Part shown: positions 29,350 through 38,385 of the stretch, in pieces | Numbering within the stretch: position 1 is the first letter of the stretch | Layout: every line of letters begins with the position of its first letter | Assembly: GCF_937123705.1 (NCBI RefSeq) | Contig: NZ_CAKZKO010000046.1 | Location: 1 to 64,000, forward strand | Direction: 5' to 3' | DNA: 64,000 bases | DNA from: an uncultured Paraglaciecola sp. | GTDB taxonomy: Bacteria; Pseudomonadota; Gammaproteobacteria; Enterobacterales; Alteromonadaceae | Translations under genes and position numbers: made by a program | Notes under the pieces: model-generated | Databases searched by the model: none | What the model was told of the DNA's origin: nothing | What the model saw: only the letters and a program-made list of their open reading frames with translations

Positions 29350-29595
29350 AACCTCATACGAGAGCTTAGCAAATAGTTGTTGATAAAGTAAGCGAACGAA
29401 CAAATGAAAGGTATTTAACTGCATACCTATGTATGTGTGCCACCTTTAAAGTCGAGCCTGAACGCTAAAGGTCAATGGCCTCCTAAAGCATAGAATATAC
29501 TTAAGAGAAACCTGAAAATGGTCGATAGTCAATATGCAGAGAAAGTACTGCTTTAGGGTTATTTCAGATTTAACAATATAAGTAAGGAGTGATAG

Positions 29596-30372
29596 GTGAC
29601 TAAAGCAGTTATCCTAGCTGGCGGATTAGGGACGCGAATAAGCGAAGAGTCCCACCTAAGACCCAAGCCTATGATTGAAATCGGCGGTCGCCCTATATTG
29701 TGGCACATCATGAAAACATATTCACATCATGGCATTAACGATTTTATTATCTGCTGTGGTTACAAGGGGTATGTGATCAAAGAATATTTTGCCAACTATT
29801 TTTTACATATGTCTGATGTCACTTTCGATATGCAGCAAAATAGCATGGAGGTTCATTCTAACCATGCCGAACCATGGCGCGTCACCTTGATCGATACGGG
29901 CATGGAAACAGGTACGGGAGGCCGATTAAAAAGAATTGCTCCTTACCTTGACGATGATGAGGACTTTTGTTTTACCTATGGTGATGGTGTTACTGATTTA
30001 AACATTGCGCGAAGCATTGAATTCCACAAGAAATCTGGCACTTTAGCCACGGTCACTGCCATCCAACCACCAGGAAGATTTGGTGCATTAAATATCGAGG
30101 GGAACATGATCAACCACTTTCAAGAAAAGCCCCCAGGAGATGACTCTTGGGTCAATGGCGGCTATTTTGTGTTATCCAAAGGTGTATTAGATTATTTATC
30201 TGGAGATGCTTGCGTATGGGAACAAGAGCCTTTGCAACAGTTGGCGCAAAATAATCAACTGTCTTGCTACAAACATAGCGGCTTTTGGAGACCAATGGAC
30301 ACCTTAAGAGACAAAATCCAATTAGAAGACATGTTAAAGAATAACGCTGCACCTTGGGTAAAGTGGTCTTGA
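29596..30372 (+). CDS. rfbF: Glucose-1-phosphate cytidylyltransferase
   Basis: RfbF makes CDP-glucose from CTP and glucose 1-phosphate, the first step to CDP-6-deoxy sugars. It has 258 residues. The nucleotidyltransferase signature LAGGLGTRISEESHLRPKP is at the N-terminus. YGDGVTDLN supplies the metal-binding Asp and VNGGYFVLSKG a sugar-binding block, all typical of RfbF/DdhA. The start is a GTG at 29596 preceded by AAGGAG. It is the first gene of a ten-gene plus-strand operon and is divergent from flagellin, with a 282-base gap that shows no other gene. Confidence 0.95.
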   Translation: MTKAVILAGGLGTRISEESHLRPKPMIEIGGRPILWHIMKTYSHHGINDFIICCGYKGYVIKEYFANYFLHMSDVTFDMQQNSMEVHSNHAEPWRVTLIDTGMETGTGGRLKRIAPYLDDDEDFCFTYGDGVTDLNIARSIEFHKKSGTLATVTAIQPPGRFGALNIEGNMINHFQEKPPGDDSWVNGGYFVLSKGVLDYLSGDACVWEQEPLQQLAQNNQLSCYKHSGFWRPMDTLRDKIQLEDMLKNNAAPWVKWS

Positions 30373-31448
30373 ATCGCTTGTTTTGGCAGAATAAGAAAGT
30401 ACTAATTACTGGTCATACCGGATTTAAAGGTGGCTGGCTATCACTCTGGCTGCAACATCTAGGCGCGCAAGTCACTGGATTTTCTTTAGCACCGCCCACC
30501 GAACCCAATTTATTTAACAAGGCGAGCATCGCCGAGAATATAAATAGCATTATTGGGGATATTCGCGATAGTGAACATTTATCTCGAGTGCTACAAAAAT
30601 GCCAGCCCGACATCGTATTTCACCTTGCTGCACAGCCTTTAGTCCGTGAGTCATATCAAGATCCTGTCGGCACTTACACTACCAATGTTATAGGTTCCCT
30701 CAATGTACTGGAGGCTATTCGCCATTGTCACTCAGTACGTGCAGCGGTTATTGTGTCAACAGACAAATGTTATGAGAACCAAGAGTGGCATTGGGGATAT
30801 CGTGAGAACGATCCTGTGGGTGGCCATGATCCTTACAGCAGCAGCAAAGCCTGTATGGAGATATTATTAGCCTCTTACCGTAAGTCTTATTTTCAAGCCG
30901 CTGACCCATCTCTACCGGCTATCGCTTCGGCCAGAGCGGGCAATGTGATTGGTGGTGGTGATTGGGCCAAAGATAGATTGATACCTGATACATTACAGGC
31001 CATTTCGCACCAGCAACCTATTTATCTGCGCTACCCCAATGCCATTCGCCCTTGGCAGCATGTTTTAGAGCCTTTATCGGGTTATTTGTTATTGGCGGAA
31101 AAACTCTATAACGACGGTCATGCTTATGCCCAGAGTTGGAACTTTGGCCCGCCAGCCAGCAGCGCCAAATCCGTCAAATGGCTAGTCGACTATTTACTGC
31201 AACAGACCGAGTCCAAAATTGAGCTTATAATTGATAAAGAGTCCGCGCCCCATGAAGCTCACTTTCTTAAATTAGATTTTAGTAAGGCAAATGAGCAATT
31301 AGATTGGCAGCCCAGATGGGATCTGGCTACCGCATTAGATAAAGTCATTGACTGGTCAATGCCGGGAAAACACAGCGCATTGAGCATGCAAACCCTTTGT
31401 ATTCAGCAGATTGATGAATATTCTGATAGCAAGACGTTAACCTTGTGA
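30369..31448 (+). CDS. rfbG: CDP-glucose 4,6-dehydratase
   Basis: RfbG converts CDP-glucose to CDP-4-keto-6-deoxyglucose. It is an extended SDR: the NAD motif GHTGFKGGWLS lies near the N-terminus, the active site includes STDKCYEN, and the catalytic pair is YSSSK. Length is about 359 residues. The start chosen is the TTG at 30369, which overlaps the rfbF stop as TTGA and gives the usual N-terminus; GTG at 30363 or TTG at 30354 are alternatives in the same frame. It is translationally coupled to rfbF and to the next gene. Confidence 0.93.
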   Translation: MNRLFWQNKKVLITGHTGFKGGWLSLWLQHLGAQVTGFSLAPPTEPNLFNKASIAENINSIIGDIRDSEHLSRVLQKCQPDIVFHLAAQPLVRESYQDPVGTYTTNVIGSLNVLEAIRHCHSVRAAVIVSTDKCYENQEWHWGYRENDPVGGHDPYSSSKACMEILLASYRKSYFQAADPSLPAIASARAGNVIGGGDWAKDRLIPDTLQAISHQQPIYLRYPNAIRPWQHVLEPLSGYLLLAEKLYNDGHAYAQSWNFGPPASSAKSVKWLVDYLLQQTESKIELIIDKESAPHEAHFLKLDFSKANEQLDWQPRWDLATALDKVIDWSMPGKHSALSMQTLCIQQIDEYSDSKTLTL

Positions 31449-31996
31449 ATATCTGTGATACGCCATTACAAGGGTTAAAAATTGTGGATACAAAACGCAA
31501 TATAGATAGCCGTGGCAGTTTTTCACGGTGGTTTTGTGGCGATGCGTTGTCTGCCATTTTAGAAGGTAAAAATATCGCCCAAATCAATAGCTCTAAAAAC
31601 ACACACAGTGGCACCATACGCGGATTACATTTTCAACATCCTCCCGCAATGGAAACCAAATTAGTACGCTGTATACAAGGTAAAGTTTTTGATGTGGCTG
31701 TCGATATACGCAAGGAGTCTAGTACATTTTTACAATGGTTTGGTATCGAGTTGTCAGCTGAAAATTCCCGTATGATGTTTATTCCACAGGGCTTTGCCCA
31801 TGGTTTTCAGGTGTTAGCAGAACATTCTGAGTTGCTTTATTTGCATAGCGAGTTTTATTCACCTGAATGTGAAGATGGCATTAAATTCGATGATCCAAAG
31901 CTTAATATAAATTGGCCGCTATCTTGCACCGATATATCGCCGCGAGATAAAGCACACTCTTTTATTACCAACGACTTTGAAGGTCTTATATTGTGA
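31445..31996 (+). CDS. dTDP-4-dehydrorhamnose 3,5-epimerase-like (RmlC family) sugar epimerase
   Basis: This 183-residue cupin belongs to the RmlC/RfbC family, which epimerises 4-keto-6-deoxy nucleotide sugars at C3 and/or C5. The catalytic block TIRGLHFQHPP, the DVAVDIRKES segment and GFAHGFQVL are present. Near the second active-site region the sequence reads SEFYSPE, with Phe where RmlC proteins usually have the first of two Tyr, so its stereochemical outcome (C3, C5 or both) is uncertain. In this operon the substrate would be CDP-4-keto-6-deoxyglucose rather than a dTDP sugar, which is inference from context. The start is a GTG overlapping the rfbG stop (GTGA). Confidence 0.85.
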   Translation: MNICDTPLQGLKIVDTKRNIDSRGSFSRWFCGDALSAILEGKNIAQINSSKNTHSGTIRGLHFQHPPAMETKLVRCIQGKVFDVAVDIRKESSTFLQWFGIELSAENSRMMFIPQGFAHGFQVLAEHSELLYLHSEFYSPECEDGIKFDDPKLNINWPLSCTDISPRDKAHSFITNDFEGLIL

Positions 31997-33219
31997 AATG
32001 TCGTCACTGTCATCATGCTTTGCAGCACCGCTTTGTTGATTTAGGCTTCGCACCGCCGTCTAATGCTTATCTAACGACTGAAGATTTGGACAAACCCGAA
32101 GTGTATCTACCGCTTCAAGTCTATGTATGTGACCAATGCTGGCTGGTACAAACCCAAGATTACATTCAACCTGAAAAATTATTTCAACCTGAATATGCCT
32201 ATTTTTCCTCAGTTTCTAAGAGTTGGTTGCAGCACGCACAGCGATACGCAGACATGATTATAGCGAGGGAAAAACTTTCCAAAGACAACTTAGTCATTGA
32301 AATCGCCGCCAATGATGGGTATTTGCTCAAAAATTTTGTCGAAAGGGATATTCCATGCTTAGGTATTGAGCCTGCTCTGGCCACTGCAGAAAAAGCAACA
32401 GCAGTAGGTATTCCTGTTATTACTGAGTTTTTCACTCAAGCCCTTGCTCAAAAGCTTGCCGCTGAGCAACAAATGGCCGATTTAATCATTGGTAATAACG
32501 TCTTGGCTCACGTTCCCGATATTAGTGATTTTGTTGCAGGCTTAAAAATATTGCTCAAGCCCACAGGCTCGATAACCATGGAGTTTCCACACTTGTTGGA
32601 ACTGATTAATAATAATCAGTTTGACACTATTTACCACGAGCATTTTTCTTATTTATCGCTAACGGCCGTGATCCGTATTTTTGACCAAGCAGCTCTAAAA
32701 ATAGTTGATGTTGAACAACTGCCTACCCATGGTGGTAGTTTGCGTATTTACGCTTGTCATAAAGGGGAGTCACGCCAAGCACAACCCACCATTAAGAAAC
32801 TGTTACATTTGGAAGTTGAGCAAGGCTTACAACAGCTAGGTACCTATTTAGCCTTTCAATCTAGGGTAGATAAAATTAAGGATGATCTTCTAATGTTTTT
32901 AATTGAACAGAAACGTCTGAATAAAAAGGTGATTGGTTATGGCGCTGCTGCAAAAGGTAACACACTGTTAAACTATGCAGGCATCAAACCCGACCTATTA
33001 CCAGTTATTTGCGATGCAGCCCCATCCAAACAAAACATGTTTATGCCAGGTAGTCATATCCCAATTGCCTCACCGGTTTGTCTTGAGCAGCAGCAACCTG
33101 ATTTTATTTTAATACTACCTTGGAATATAAAAGCAGAGGTATCTTCATTTTGTAAAAACACACTGCCTACCTCTGCCGAATTTGTCACCGCGATCCCCAC
33201 AATAAATAGATTCTCATGA
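31993..33219 (+). CDS. NDP-hexose C-methyltransferase (TylC/NovU type)
   Basis: This is a 408-residue SAM-dependent sugar C-methyltransferase. The N-terminal zinc-binding domain (CRHCHHAL with further CxxC at VCDQC) is followed by the SAM domain (IEIAANDGYLLKNF near residue 100) with a catalytic-type His/Glu segment (TIYHEHFSYLS). The C-terminal Methyltransf_14 domain contains VIGYGAAAKGNTLL. Family members methylate C3 of 4-keto deoxysugars. The neighbours suggest a CDP-4-keto-6-deoxy sugar substrate, giving a branched sugar. The GTG start overlaps the epimerase stop (GTGA). Confidence 0.9.
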   Translation: MKCRHCHHALQHRFVDLGFAPPSNAYLTTEDLDKPEVYLPLQVYVCDQCWLVQTQDYIQPEKLFQPEYAYFSSVSKSWLQHAQRYADMIIAREKLSKDNLVIEIAANDGYLLKNFVERDIPCLGIEPALATAEKATAVGIPVITEFFTQALAQKLAAEQQMADLIIGNNVLAHVPDISDFVAGLKILLKPTGSITMEFPHLLELINNNQFDTIYHEHFSYLSLTAVIRIFDQAALKIVDVEQLPTHGGSLRIYACHKGESRQAQPTIKKLLHLEVEQGLQQLGTYLAFQSRVDKIKDDLLMFLIEQKRLNKKVIGYGAAAKGNTLLNYAGIKPDLLPVICDAAPSKQNMFMPGSHIPIASPVCLEQQQPDFILILPWNIKAEVSSFCKNTLPTSAEFVTAIPTINRFS

Positions 33220-34346
33220 GCAAAATTCATTACACCAAACCATCAATTCATGACCTGGAAGTAAAATACGCAACCGACGCTGCAAAAAATGGCTGGGGCG
33301 AAAACTGTTATCAATATATCCTTCGCTTTGAGGAGCAATTCAAAAAGTATCTAGGCGTTAGATATGCTATCGCGACTTCAAGTTGTACTGGAGCCTTACA
33401 TATGGGACTCTCGGCTTTAGGAATACAACAAGGAGATGAAGTCATACTGGCAGATATTAACTGGATAGCAACAGTTGCTCCCATTACTTACCTCGGAGCA
33501 AAACCAGTTTTAGTCGATATAGATCCCAACAATTGGTGTATAGATCCAGCAAAAGTAATTGAAGTTATCACCGCAAACACCAAAGCCATTATCGCTACTC
33601 ATATATACGGTAACCTTTGTGCAATGGGAGAGTTGCAGGCTATTAGCGAACAGTATGGTATCCCTATAATAGAAGATGCCGCTGAAGCCGTTGGCTCAGA
33701 ATACCAATCCATCAAGGCCGGCTCATTGGGCACTTTTGGCGTGTTTTCATTCCACGGCACTAAAACAGTGACCACAGGTGAAGGAGGCATGTTTGTGACC
33801 AATGACGCAAAAGTCTATGAGAAAGTTCTCACTCTGAGCAATCATGGCCGGGCTACAAATCAAGAAAAACAATTCTGGCCAAGTATGATCGGCTTTAAGT
33901 ATAAAATGTCGAACATACAAGCAGCTATTGGTTGTGCACAAGTGGAAAGAATTGAAGAATTGGTCGCTAAAAAAAGAGCTGTTTTCTATTACTACGAAAA
34001 TAAATTAAGCCATATCAAAGAGATAAGCATGAATGAGCAATCAGCTCTGACAAAATGCTCGTACTGGATGCCAACAATTGTGTTTGCAGAACAACTAAAT
34101 ATCGACCGTGATAAGTTATTAACTTGTTTTTCCCAACAAAATATTGATGCACGTTTATTTTTTTGGCCACTAAGCCAATTAGATATGTTTGAGGACAAGC
34201 CAGATAACGTTAATGCGTACAGTATTTCTAAACGCTCAATCAACCTACCAAGCTACCACGACATTACCGAGCCGGAAATGGATCGCGTCTGCCTAATAAT
34301 TTCTTCTTTTCTGAAAAATTCAAAAGATGTGATGGCTGTACGCTAA
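33216..34346 (+). CDS. DegT/DnrJ/EryC1-family sugar aminotransferase
   Basis: This 376-residue PLP-dependent enzyme resembles perosamine synthetases and transaminates a 4-keto sugar nucleotide. Visible landmarks are the cofactor-binding IEDAAEAVGS, the Schiff-base lysine in FHGTKTVTTGEGGMF and the substrate loop KYKMSNIQAAIG. It overlaps the C-methyltransferase gene as ATGA, so its substrate is probably the CDP-4-keto-3-C-methyl sugar. A role as LegC in nonulosonate synthesis cannot be excluded, because no other aminotransferase is present in the window. Confidence 0.9.
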   Translation: MSKIHYTKPSIHDLEVKYATDAAKNGWGENCYQYILRFEEQFKKYLGVRYAIATSSCTGALHMGLSALGIQQGDEVILADINWIATVAPITYLGAKPVLVDIDPNNWCIDPAKVIEVITANTKAIIATHIYGNLCAMGELQAISEQYGIPIIEDAAEAVGSEYQSIKAGSLGTFGVFSFHGTKTVTTGEGGMFVTNDAKVYEKVLTLSNHGRATNQEKQFWPSMIGFKYKMSNIQAAIGCAQVERIEELVAKKRAVFYYYENKLSHIKEISMNEQSALTKCSYWMPTIVFAEQLNIDRDKLLTCFSQQNIDARLFFWPLSQLDMFEDKPDNVNAYSISKRSINLPSYHDITEPEMDRVCLIISSFLKNSKDVMAVR

Positions 34347-35062
34347 TGAATATTGTGATTTCACAACCGATGTTTTTTCCTTGGATTGGTATGTTTGAGC
34401 AAATAAAACTCGCCGATATCTTTGTTCATTATGATGACGTGCAATTTTCTAAAGGCAGTTTTAGTAATCGTGTACAAATAAAATCACCTGGAGGGTTATG
34501 TTGGTTAACAGTCCCACTACGAAAATTCAAATTGGGTACCCCAATTAATGAAATCCTGATAAATGACGATAAGAACTGGAGAGAAAAGCATATTGCAACA
34601 CTGACAAGGTGCTATAAAAACTCAGTATTTGTCGAGGATATGCTGGACATTGTGACCGATGTTTATTCACAACCATACGAACATTTAAAAGACTTGTGTC
34701 TATTATCAACCGCTAAAGTTTGTCAATATTTGAACCTTAACCCCGACCTTTTACAAATGAATTCAAGTGACATGGGTATTGGCGGCACGTCTTCAAAACG
34801 CGTTTTGAACACTGTAAAAAAATTAAAGGGTCAACAATATATTACCGGTCTAGGTGCTAAAAACTATTTAGCCCATCAGGATTTTGAGGCCTCAGGAATT
34901 GATGTCATGTACATGAATTATAAAAAAAATGAATATTCTCAACTTCACGGAGCATTCACTCCTTATGTCAGTATTTTAGACGCGATTGCTAACGTAGGGC
35001 CACAGAGCCAACAACTGATCAATTCAAATACCATTTTTTGGAAGGAGTTTATTGATGGATGA
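34346..35062 (+). CDS. WbqC-family protein
   Basis: WbqC-family proteins are found in O-antigen and sugar-modification loci; their biochemical activity is not established with certainty. The 238-residue protein starts VISQPMFFPWIGMFEQI, the hallmark of the family, followed by FVHYDDVQFSKGSF-like residues and ITGLGAKNYL. The stop of the aminotransferase overlaps its start (TAATG). By context it probably modifies the amino group or another position of the CDP-amino sugar. Confidence 0.85.
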   Translation: MNIVISQPMFFPWIGMFEQIKLADIFVHYDDVQFSKGSFSNRVQIKSPGGLCWLTVPLRKFKLGTPINEILINDDKNWREKHIATLTRCYKNSVFVEDMLDIVTDVYSQPYEHLKDLCLLSTAKVCQYLNLNPDLLQMNSSDMGIGGTSSKRVLNTVKKLKGQQYITGLGAKNYLAHQDFEASGIDVMYMNYKKNEYSQLHGAFTPYVSILDAIANVGPQSQQLINSNTIFWKEFIDG

Positions 35063-35834
35063 AATTAAAAAGTTTTTCCAGAATGTCACGAACAATATAG
35101 AAACCATGTCACAAGACACGGAATTAGCTGACGTCACATCCAAATGGATTAACGGAATAATACCCCATCAATATACCCATAATTTCACTTGGCTGGGTCG
35201 CCCTATTATTCAGTTCCCGCAAGACATTCAAGCAATGCAAGAGGTGATATGGAAAGTTCGACCAGATTTAATTATTGAAACAGGTATTGCTCATGGTGGT
35301 TCATTAATATTCAGTGCATCAATGCTGGCCATGCTTGAATATTGTGACGCAGTAGAAAACGGAACAGTGTTAGATCCTAAACAGCCAAAGCGTAAGGTCT
35401 TAGGTATAGATATTGATATTCGAGAGCACAACAAATCAGCAATTAATGCTCATCCGATGGCCAATAGAATTGAGTTAATGCAGGGCTCATCAACGGATGC
35501 CAACATTGTTGATGCAGTTTATACCTTTGCCAAAAGCTTTCAGAAGGTACTGGTTATTCTTGATTCAAACCATACCCATGAACATGTTTTAAATGAATTA
35601 AAAGCCTATGCTCCGCTGGTCTCAACCGGCAGTTACTGCATTGTTTTCGACACAGCAATTGAAGATGTTGGGGATTCTGAATTCGCCGATCGACCATGGG
35701 GTAAGGGTAACAATCCCAAAACAGCGGTTTGGGAATATCTCAAATCAAACAACGCATTTGAGATCGACAGCGAAATTGAAAATAAACTACTTATTACTGT
35801 TGCTCCCGATGGATATCTAAAGCGCAAAATCTAA
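35055..35834 (+). CDS. CmcI-like methyltransferase/hydroxylase-family protein
   Basis: The roughly 259-residue protein matches the cephalosporin hydroxylase CmcI/rhamnosyl O-methyltransferase family. It has the SAM motif IETGIAHGGSL, the acidic turn VLGIDIDI and the characteristic LDSNHTHEHVL. Members act as SAM-dependent O-methyltransferases on sugars. The ATG at 35055 is chosen because GAAGGAG lies 7 bases upstream; a TTG one codon earlier is possible. It overlaps the wbqC-like gene by 8 bases. O-methylation of the operon's sugar is the likely role. Confidence 0.8.
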   Translation: MDEIKKFFQNVTNNIETMSQDTELADVTSKWINGIIPHQYTHNFTWLGRPIIQFPQDIQAMQEVIWKVRPDLIIETGIAHGGSLIFSASMLAMLEYCDAVENGTVLDPKQPKRKVLGIDIDIREHNKSAINAHPMANRIELMQGSSTDANIVDAVYTFAKSFQKVLVILDSNHTHEHVLNELKAYAPLVSTGSYCIVFDTAIEDVGDSEFADRPWGKGNNPKTAVWEYLKSNNAFEIDSEIENKLLITVAPDGYLKRKI

Positions 35835-35912
35835 ATAACTAACTAGCATTACAAACACCCTATGTGTTTAATATACAATCGACATATCCTGTCCCAATAA
35901 GAGGAGATAATC

Positions 35913-37232
35913 ATGAAGAAAATAGCTGTTGTAGGTGCATCAATAGGTGGACTAGTAGCAGCGGTAAATCTTCGGAATATGGGGTTTGATGTCACCATTT
36001 TTGAAAAAGGCAAATCCATAGGAGGGCTTTTTTCACAAGTCGACACGCCATTTGGGCATTGCGAACTCGGTATGCACGTTCTTTACGTAACCGAAGAGCA
36101 AAGACGCTTATTAGTTAAGATATTTGGCGATATATTTATTGTCAAATATGGTTACGAATTAGATATTGGCGCCCACTATAATAATGGCATACTCAATACT
36201 GACAGTATTTACCCTGATATCAGCCACTTAGCTACCAAAGATTTGATCTATTCTCAGATAATAAGCAAGCTCCCCAAAAAAAAGTGCACTAGCGCGGCCG
36301 ACGAATTTACCCGCCGCTTTGGCAGTGAAGCCGCCAACACTATTTACAGCCCTATTCTTGAAAAGTTATGGAATATTGATAGTCGCAAATTAACAGCACA
36401 GTCCATTCATTGCTATTACGATCTTAGACGTATTATTGTGGCCGATAAAGGAGCATCGGACGACCTAAAAAAAGATCCGTACATGGATGCAATCATTGGC
36501 AACCCAATACAGTCAGAGCCTGCCGGCAAGGTTTATGGTGATAGATGCGCGTTATTCTTTAAAAAAGATACTAAGGGTATTTCGGAAGTCGCAATCAGTA
36601 ACCTTTCAAAAATAGGCATCAACACTGAGCTTACTAGCAATGTTAATTTGCATAATGACACATTACTGCTAGATGACGTCCCTATCAGTAATAGTTTTGA
36701 TGCCTGTATTTTGGCATCACCTTTAAATGCATTAGATAAGACGCTGGCAAACTCATTAACCTGTAACGAGTTATCTATTTTCTACTTTAAAATAGCTAAC
36801 TCGATCTCGAATACATTGCCTAGTTATTACGTTCTTTGTCATTCTCCTGATTTAATATCCTCTAGGATCGTCAACTACAAAGCATATAACTTCGAAAAAA
36901 ATGAAAAACTAAACCATATCATCGCAATAGAAGTGCTGCATACGGTAGGTAAGCGTCCTAATCATAGCGATATCAAAAATGAACTTAACCAAGTATTACC
37001 GGGTATAAAAGTAGAAGACGTTTATCTATTCCCCCATAGCCTGAAAATTGTTAGCCCGACACTTAAGAACGCAAATATTCTCGATACCAAAACAACGGCT
37101 TTGCAGACAAAATTTAAAGGAGGCCCTCTGTTCTTTGTTGGCATGCGGACAGACAAAGGCGTATTTTTTTCACATCAAACTATTGGAGCAGCATGTGATG
37201 CCGCATTGGAATGTTCAAAACGATTATCTTGA
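35913..37232 (+). CDS. FAD/NAD(P)-dependent amine-oxidoreductase-like protein
   Basis: This 439-residue flavoprotein-like oxidoreductase has the N-terminal Rossmann motif VVGASIGGLVAAVNL, then EKGKSIGGLFS and the C-terminal FAD-closing block FFVGMRTDKG. It belongs broadly to the protoporphyrinogen-oxidase/amine-oxidase fold, like UDP-galactopyranose mutase relatives. The start ATG has GAGGAG upstream. A 78-base gap separates it from the previous gene. The substrate is unknown; the place in the operon suggests redox chemistry on a sugar or an acyl group attached to it. Confidence 0.75.
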   Translation: MKKIAVVGASIGGLVAAVNLRNMGFDVTIFEKGKSIGGLFSQVDTPFGHCELGMHVLYVTEEQRRLLVKIFGDIFIVKYGYELDIGAHYNNGILNTDSIYPDISHLATKDLIYSQIISKLPKKKCTSAADEFTRRFGSEAANTIYSPILEKLWNIDSRKLTAQSIHCYYDLRRIIVADKGASDDLKKDPYMDAIIGNPIQSEPAGKVYGDRCALFFKKDTKGISEVAISNLSKIGINTELTSNVNLHNDTLLLDDVPISNSFDACILASPLNALDKTLANSLTCNELSIFYFKIANSISNTLPSYYVLCHSPDLISSRIVNYKAYNFEKNEKLNHIIAIEVLHTVGKRPNHSDIKNELNQVLPGIKVEDVYLFPHSLKIVSPTLKNANILDTKTTALQTKFKGGPLFFVGMRTDKGVFFSHQTIGAACDAALECSKRLS

Positions 37233-37242
37233 AATTACTGAG

Positions 37243-38334
37243 ATGCCGTTTTATTGGCGATTAAACACAACTGCCGAGGCTTTCCAAAATATCGCCACAC
37301 GGTTGCCAGTAACACTAAAAGTCAATTCACAATTTGATTACCTAGAACTGGATTGGCAAGAAAAGGATTGGGCGCATGTAGAAAGAGCCTACATGCAAGA
37401 TGCCAACATAGGTTTCATTAATCCAGAATCTGGGCAAATGGACACTTATGGCTCAAGTGTTAACAACTTTTTTCTGAATATAATCAATAGTATCAAGCCA
37501 AAAAAAATTTTTGAAATTGGTTGTGGTGCTGGCTTTAGTATCAAGTATTTGGCCGAAAACGGTTGGCAGGTCGTAGGGGTGGATCCATCAGAATATTCTT
37601 ATCACTGGAGTCAAAAGTTGGGGTTCGAACTACTGAATACTTTTTTTGACAGCGAAACATTCGACACCGAAGTCGATTTCATTTATTGCAATGACGTTTT
37701 TGAACACATTAGAGATGTGCACACTTTTGCTAAAAATGTGTTTAAAGCACTAAATGCAGGCGGCACATTCTGTTTCTCTACCACAAACTCAACAGAATCC
37801 ATAGCCATCGGCGATATTTCAATGATTGAGCATCAACATGTCAATATGTTTACCGAAAGATCCATTTACAGCATACTAATTTCGGCCGGATTCGGAAACA
37901 TTAATATCGGTAAAAGCTCCTACGGCAACACCTTCCATGTCACCGCGCAAAAAGCAACCACTAAACGCCAGCACGAGATACCAGCAATGAGTTGCGATGG
38001 TTACTTTTCCAGAGCAGCATCCAAAATACAGGCATTTGCAGACTTTTATGCAAGAGTGCAAGGTCATTGTAATTTCTATGTCCCCTTGCGTTGTATACCT
38101 TATCTTGCAACAGTGGGTGATTTTGGTAAGCATAACATTTACGATTCCAATACCAGCTGGCATGGAAAATATATCGATGGCTATGCATTACCTATTAGCT
38201 TGTTAAGTGAAAAGAACAAAAAGTGTAACGAGCATTACTTCATCGGCTCGATGACATTCTTTGATGAAATTAAAAAGTCGTTAATATCAAAAGGTATTTC
38301 CCCGTATTTAATCCAAGGCGTTAAGGATCTTTAA
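37243..38334 (+). CDS. SAM-dependent methyltransferase
   Basis: This is a class I methyltransferase, about 363 residues with the ATG at 37243. That start avoids a long overlap with the upstream gene; a start overlapping by about 35 bases is the alternative. The SAM motif I is IFEIGCGAGFSIKYL, then VVGVDPSEYSY and DFIYCNDVFEHIRD. The C-terminal ~120 residues match no domain I recognise (FYVPLRCIPYLATVG). It could O- or N-methylate the operon's sugar; the target is unknown. Confidence 0.8.
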   Translation: MPFYWRLNTTAEAFQNIATRLPVTLKVNSQFDYLELDWQEKDWAHVERAYMQDANIGFINPESGQMDTYGSSVNNFFLNIINSIKPKKIFEIGCGAGFSIKYLAENGWQVVGVDPSEYSYHWSQKLGFELLNTFFDSETFDTEVDFIYCNDVFEHIRDVHTFAKNVFKALNAGGTFCFSTTNSTESIAIGDISMIEHQHVNMFTERSIYSILISAGFGNINIGKSSYGNTFHVTAQKATTKRQHEIPAMSCDGYFSRAASKIQAFADFYARVQGHCNFYVPLRCIPYLATVGDFGKHNIYDSNTSWHGKYIDGYALPISLLSEKNKKCNEHYFIGSMTFFDEIKKSLISKGISPYLIQGVKDL

Positions 38335-38385
38335 TGAAATACTCCTATCAAATTTCTTTTTCACGATAATTATTCGGAGATTAAC

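Noticed and set aside
29327..29350. Sigma-28-like box (ACCGATAT with TGAGGTTT before it) for flagellin.
   Set aside because: Spacing is too long and a start there would fall within the ribosome-binding site; the same bases are better explained as a hairpin.
29314..29424. A longer flagellin reading frame with 37 extra N-terminal residues.
   Set aside because: The extension is unlike any flagellin start; the ATG at 29311-29313 has a perfect AGGAGG and gives the expected N-terminus.
29425..29460. TGGCAC on the minus strand upstream of flagellin, a possible -24 element.
   Set aside because: No GC at the required distance downstream; the -12 element is missing.
35835..35912. Inverted repeat AAACAC/GTGTTT between the CmcI-like and FAD-enzyme genes as a terminator.
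   Set aside because: Only a 6-base A/T-rich stem without a T-run, and the next gene continues the operon.
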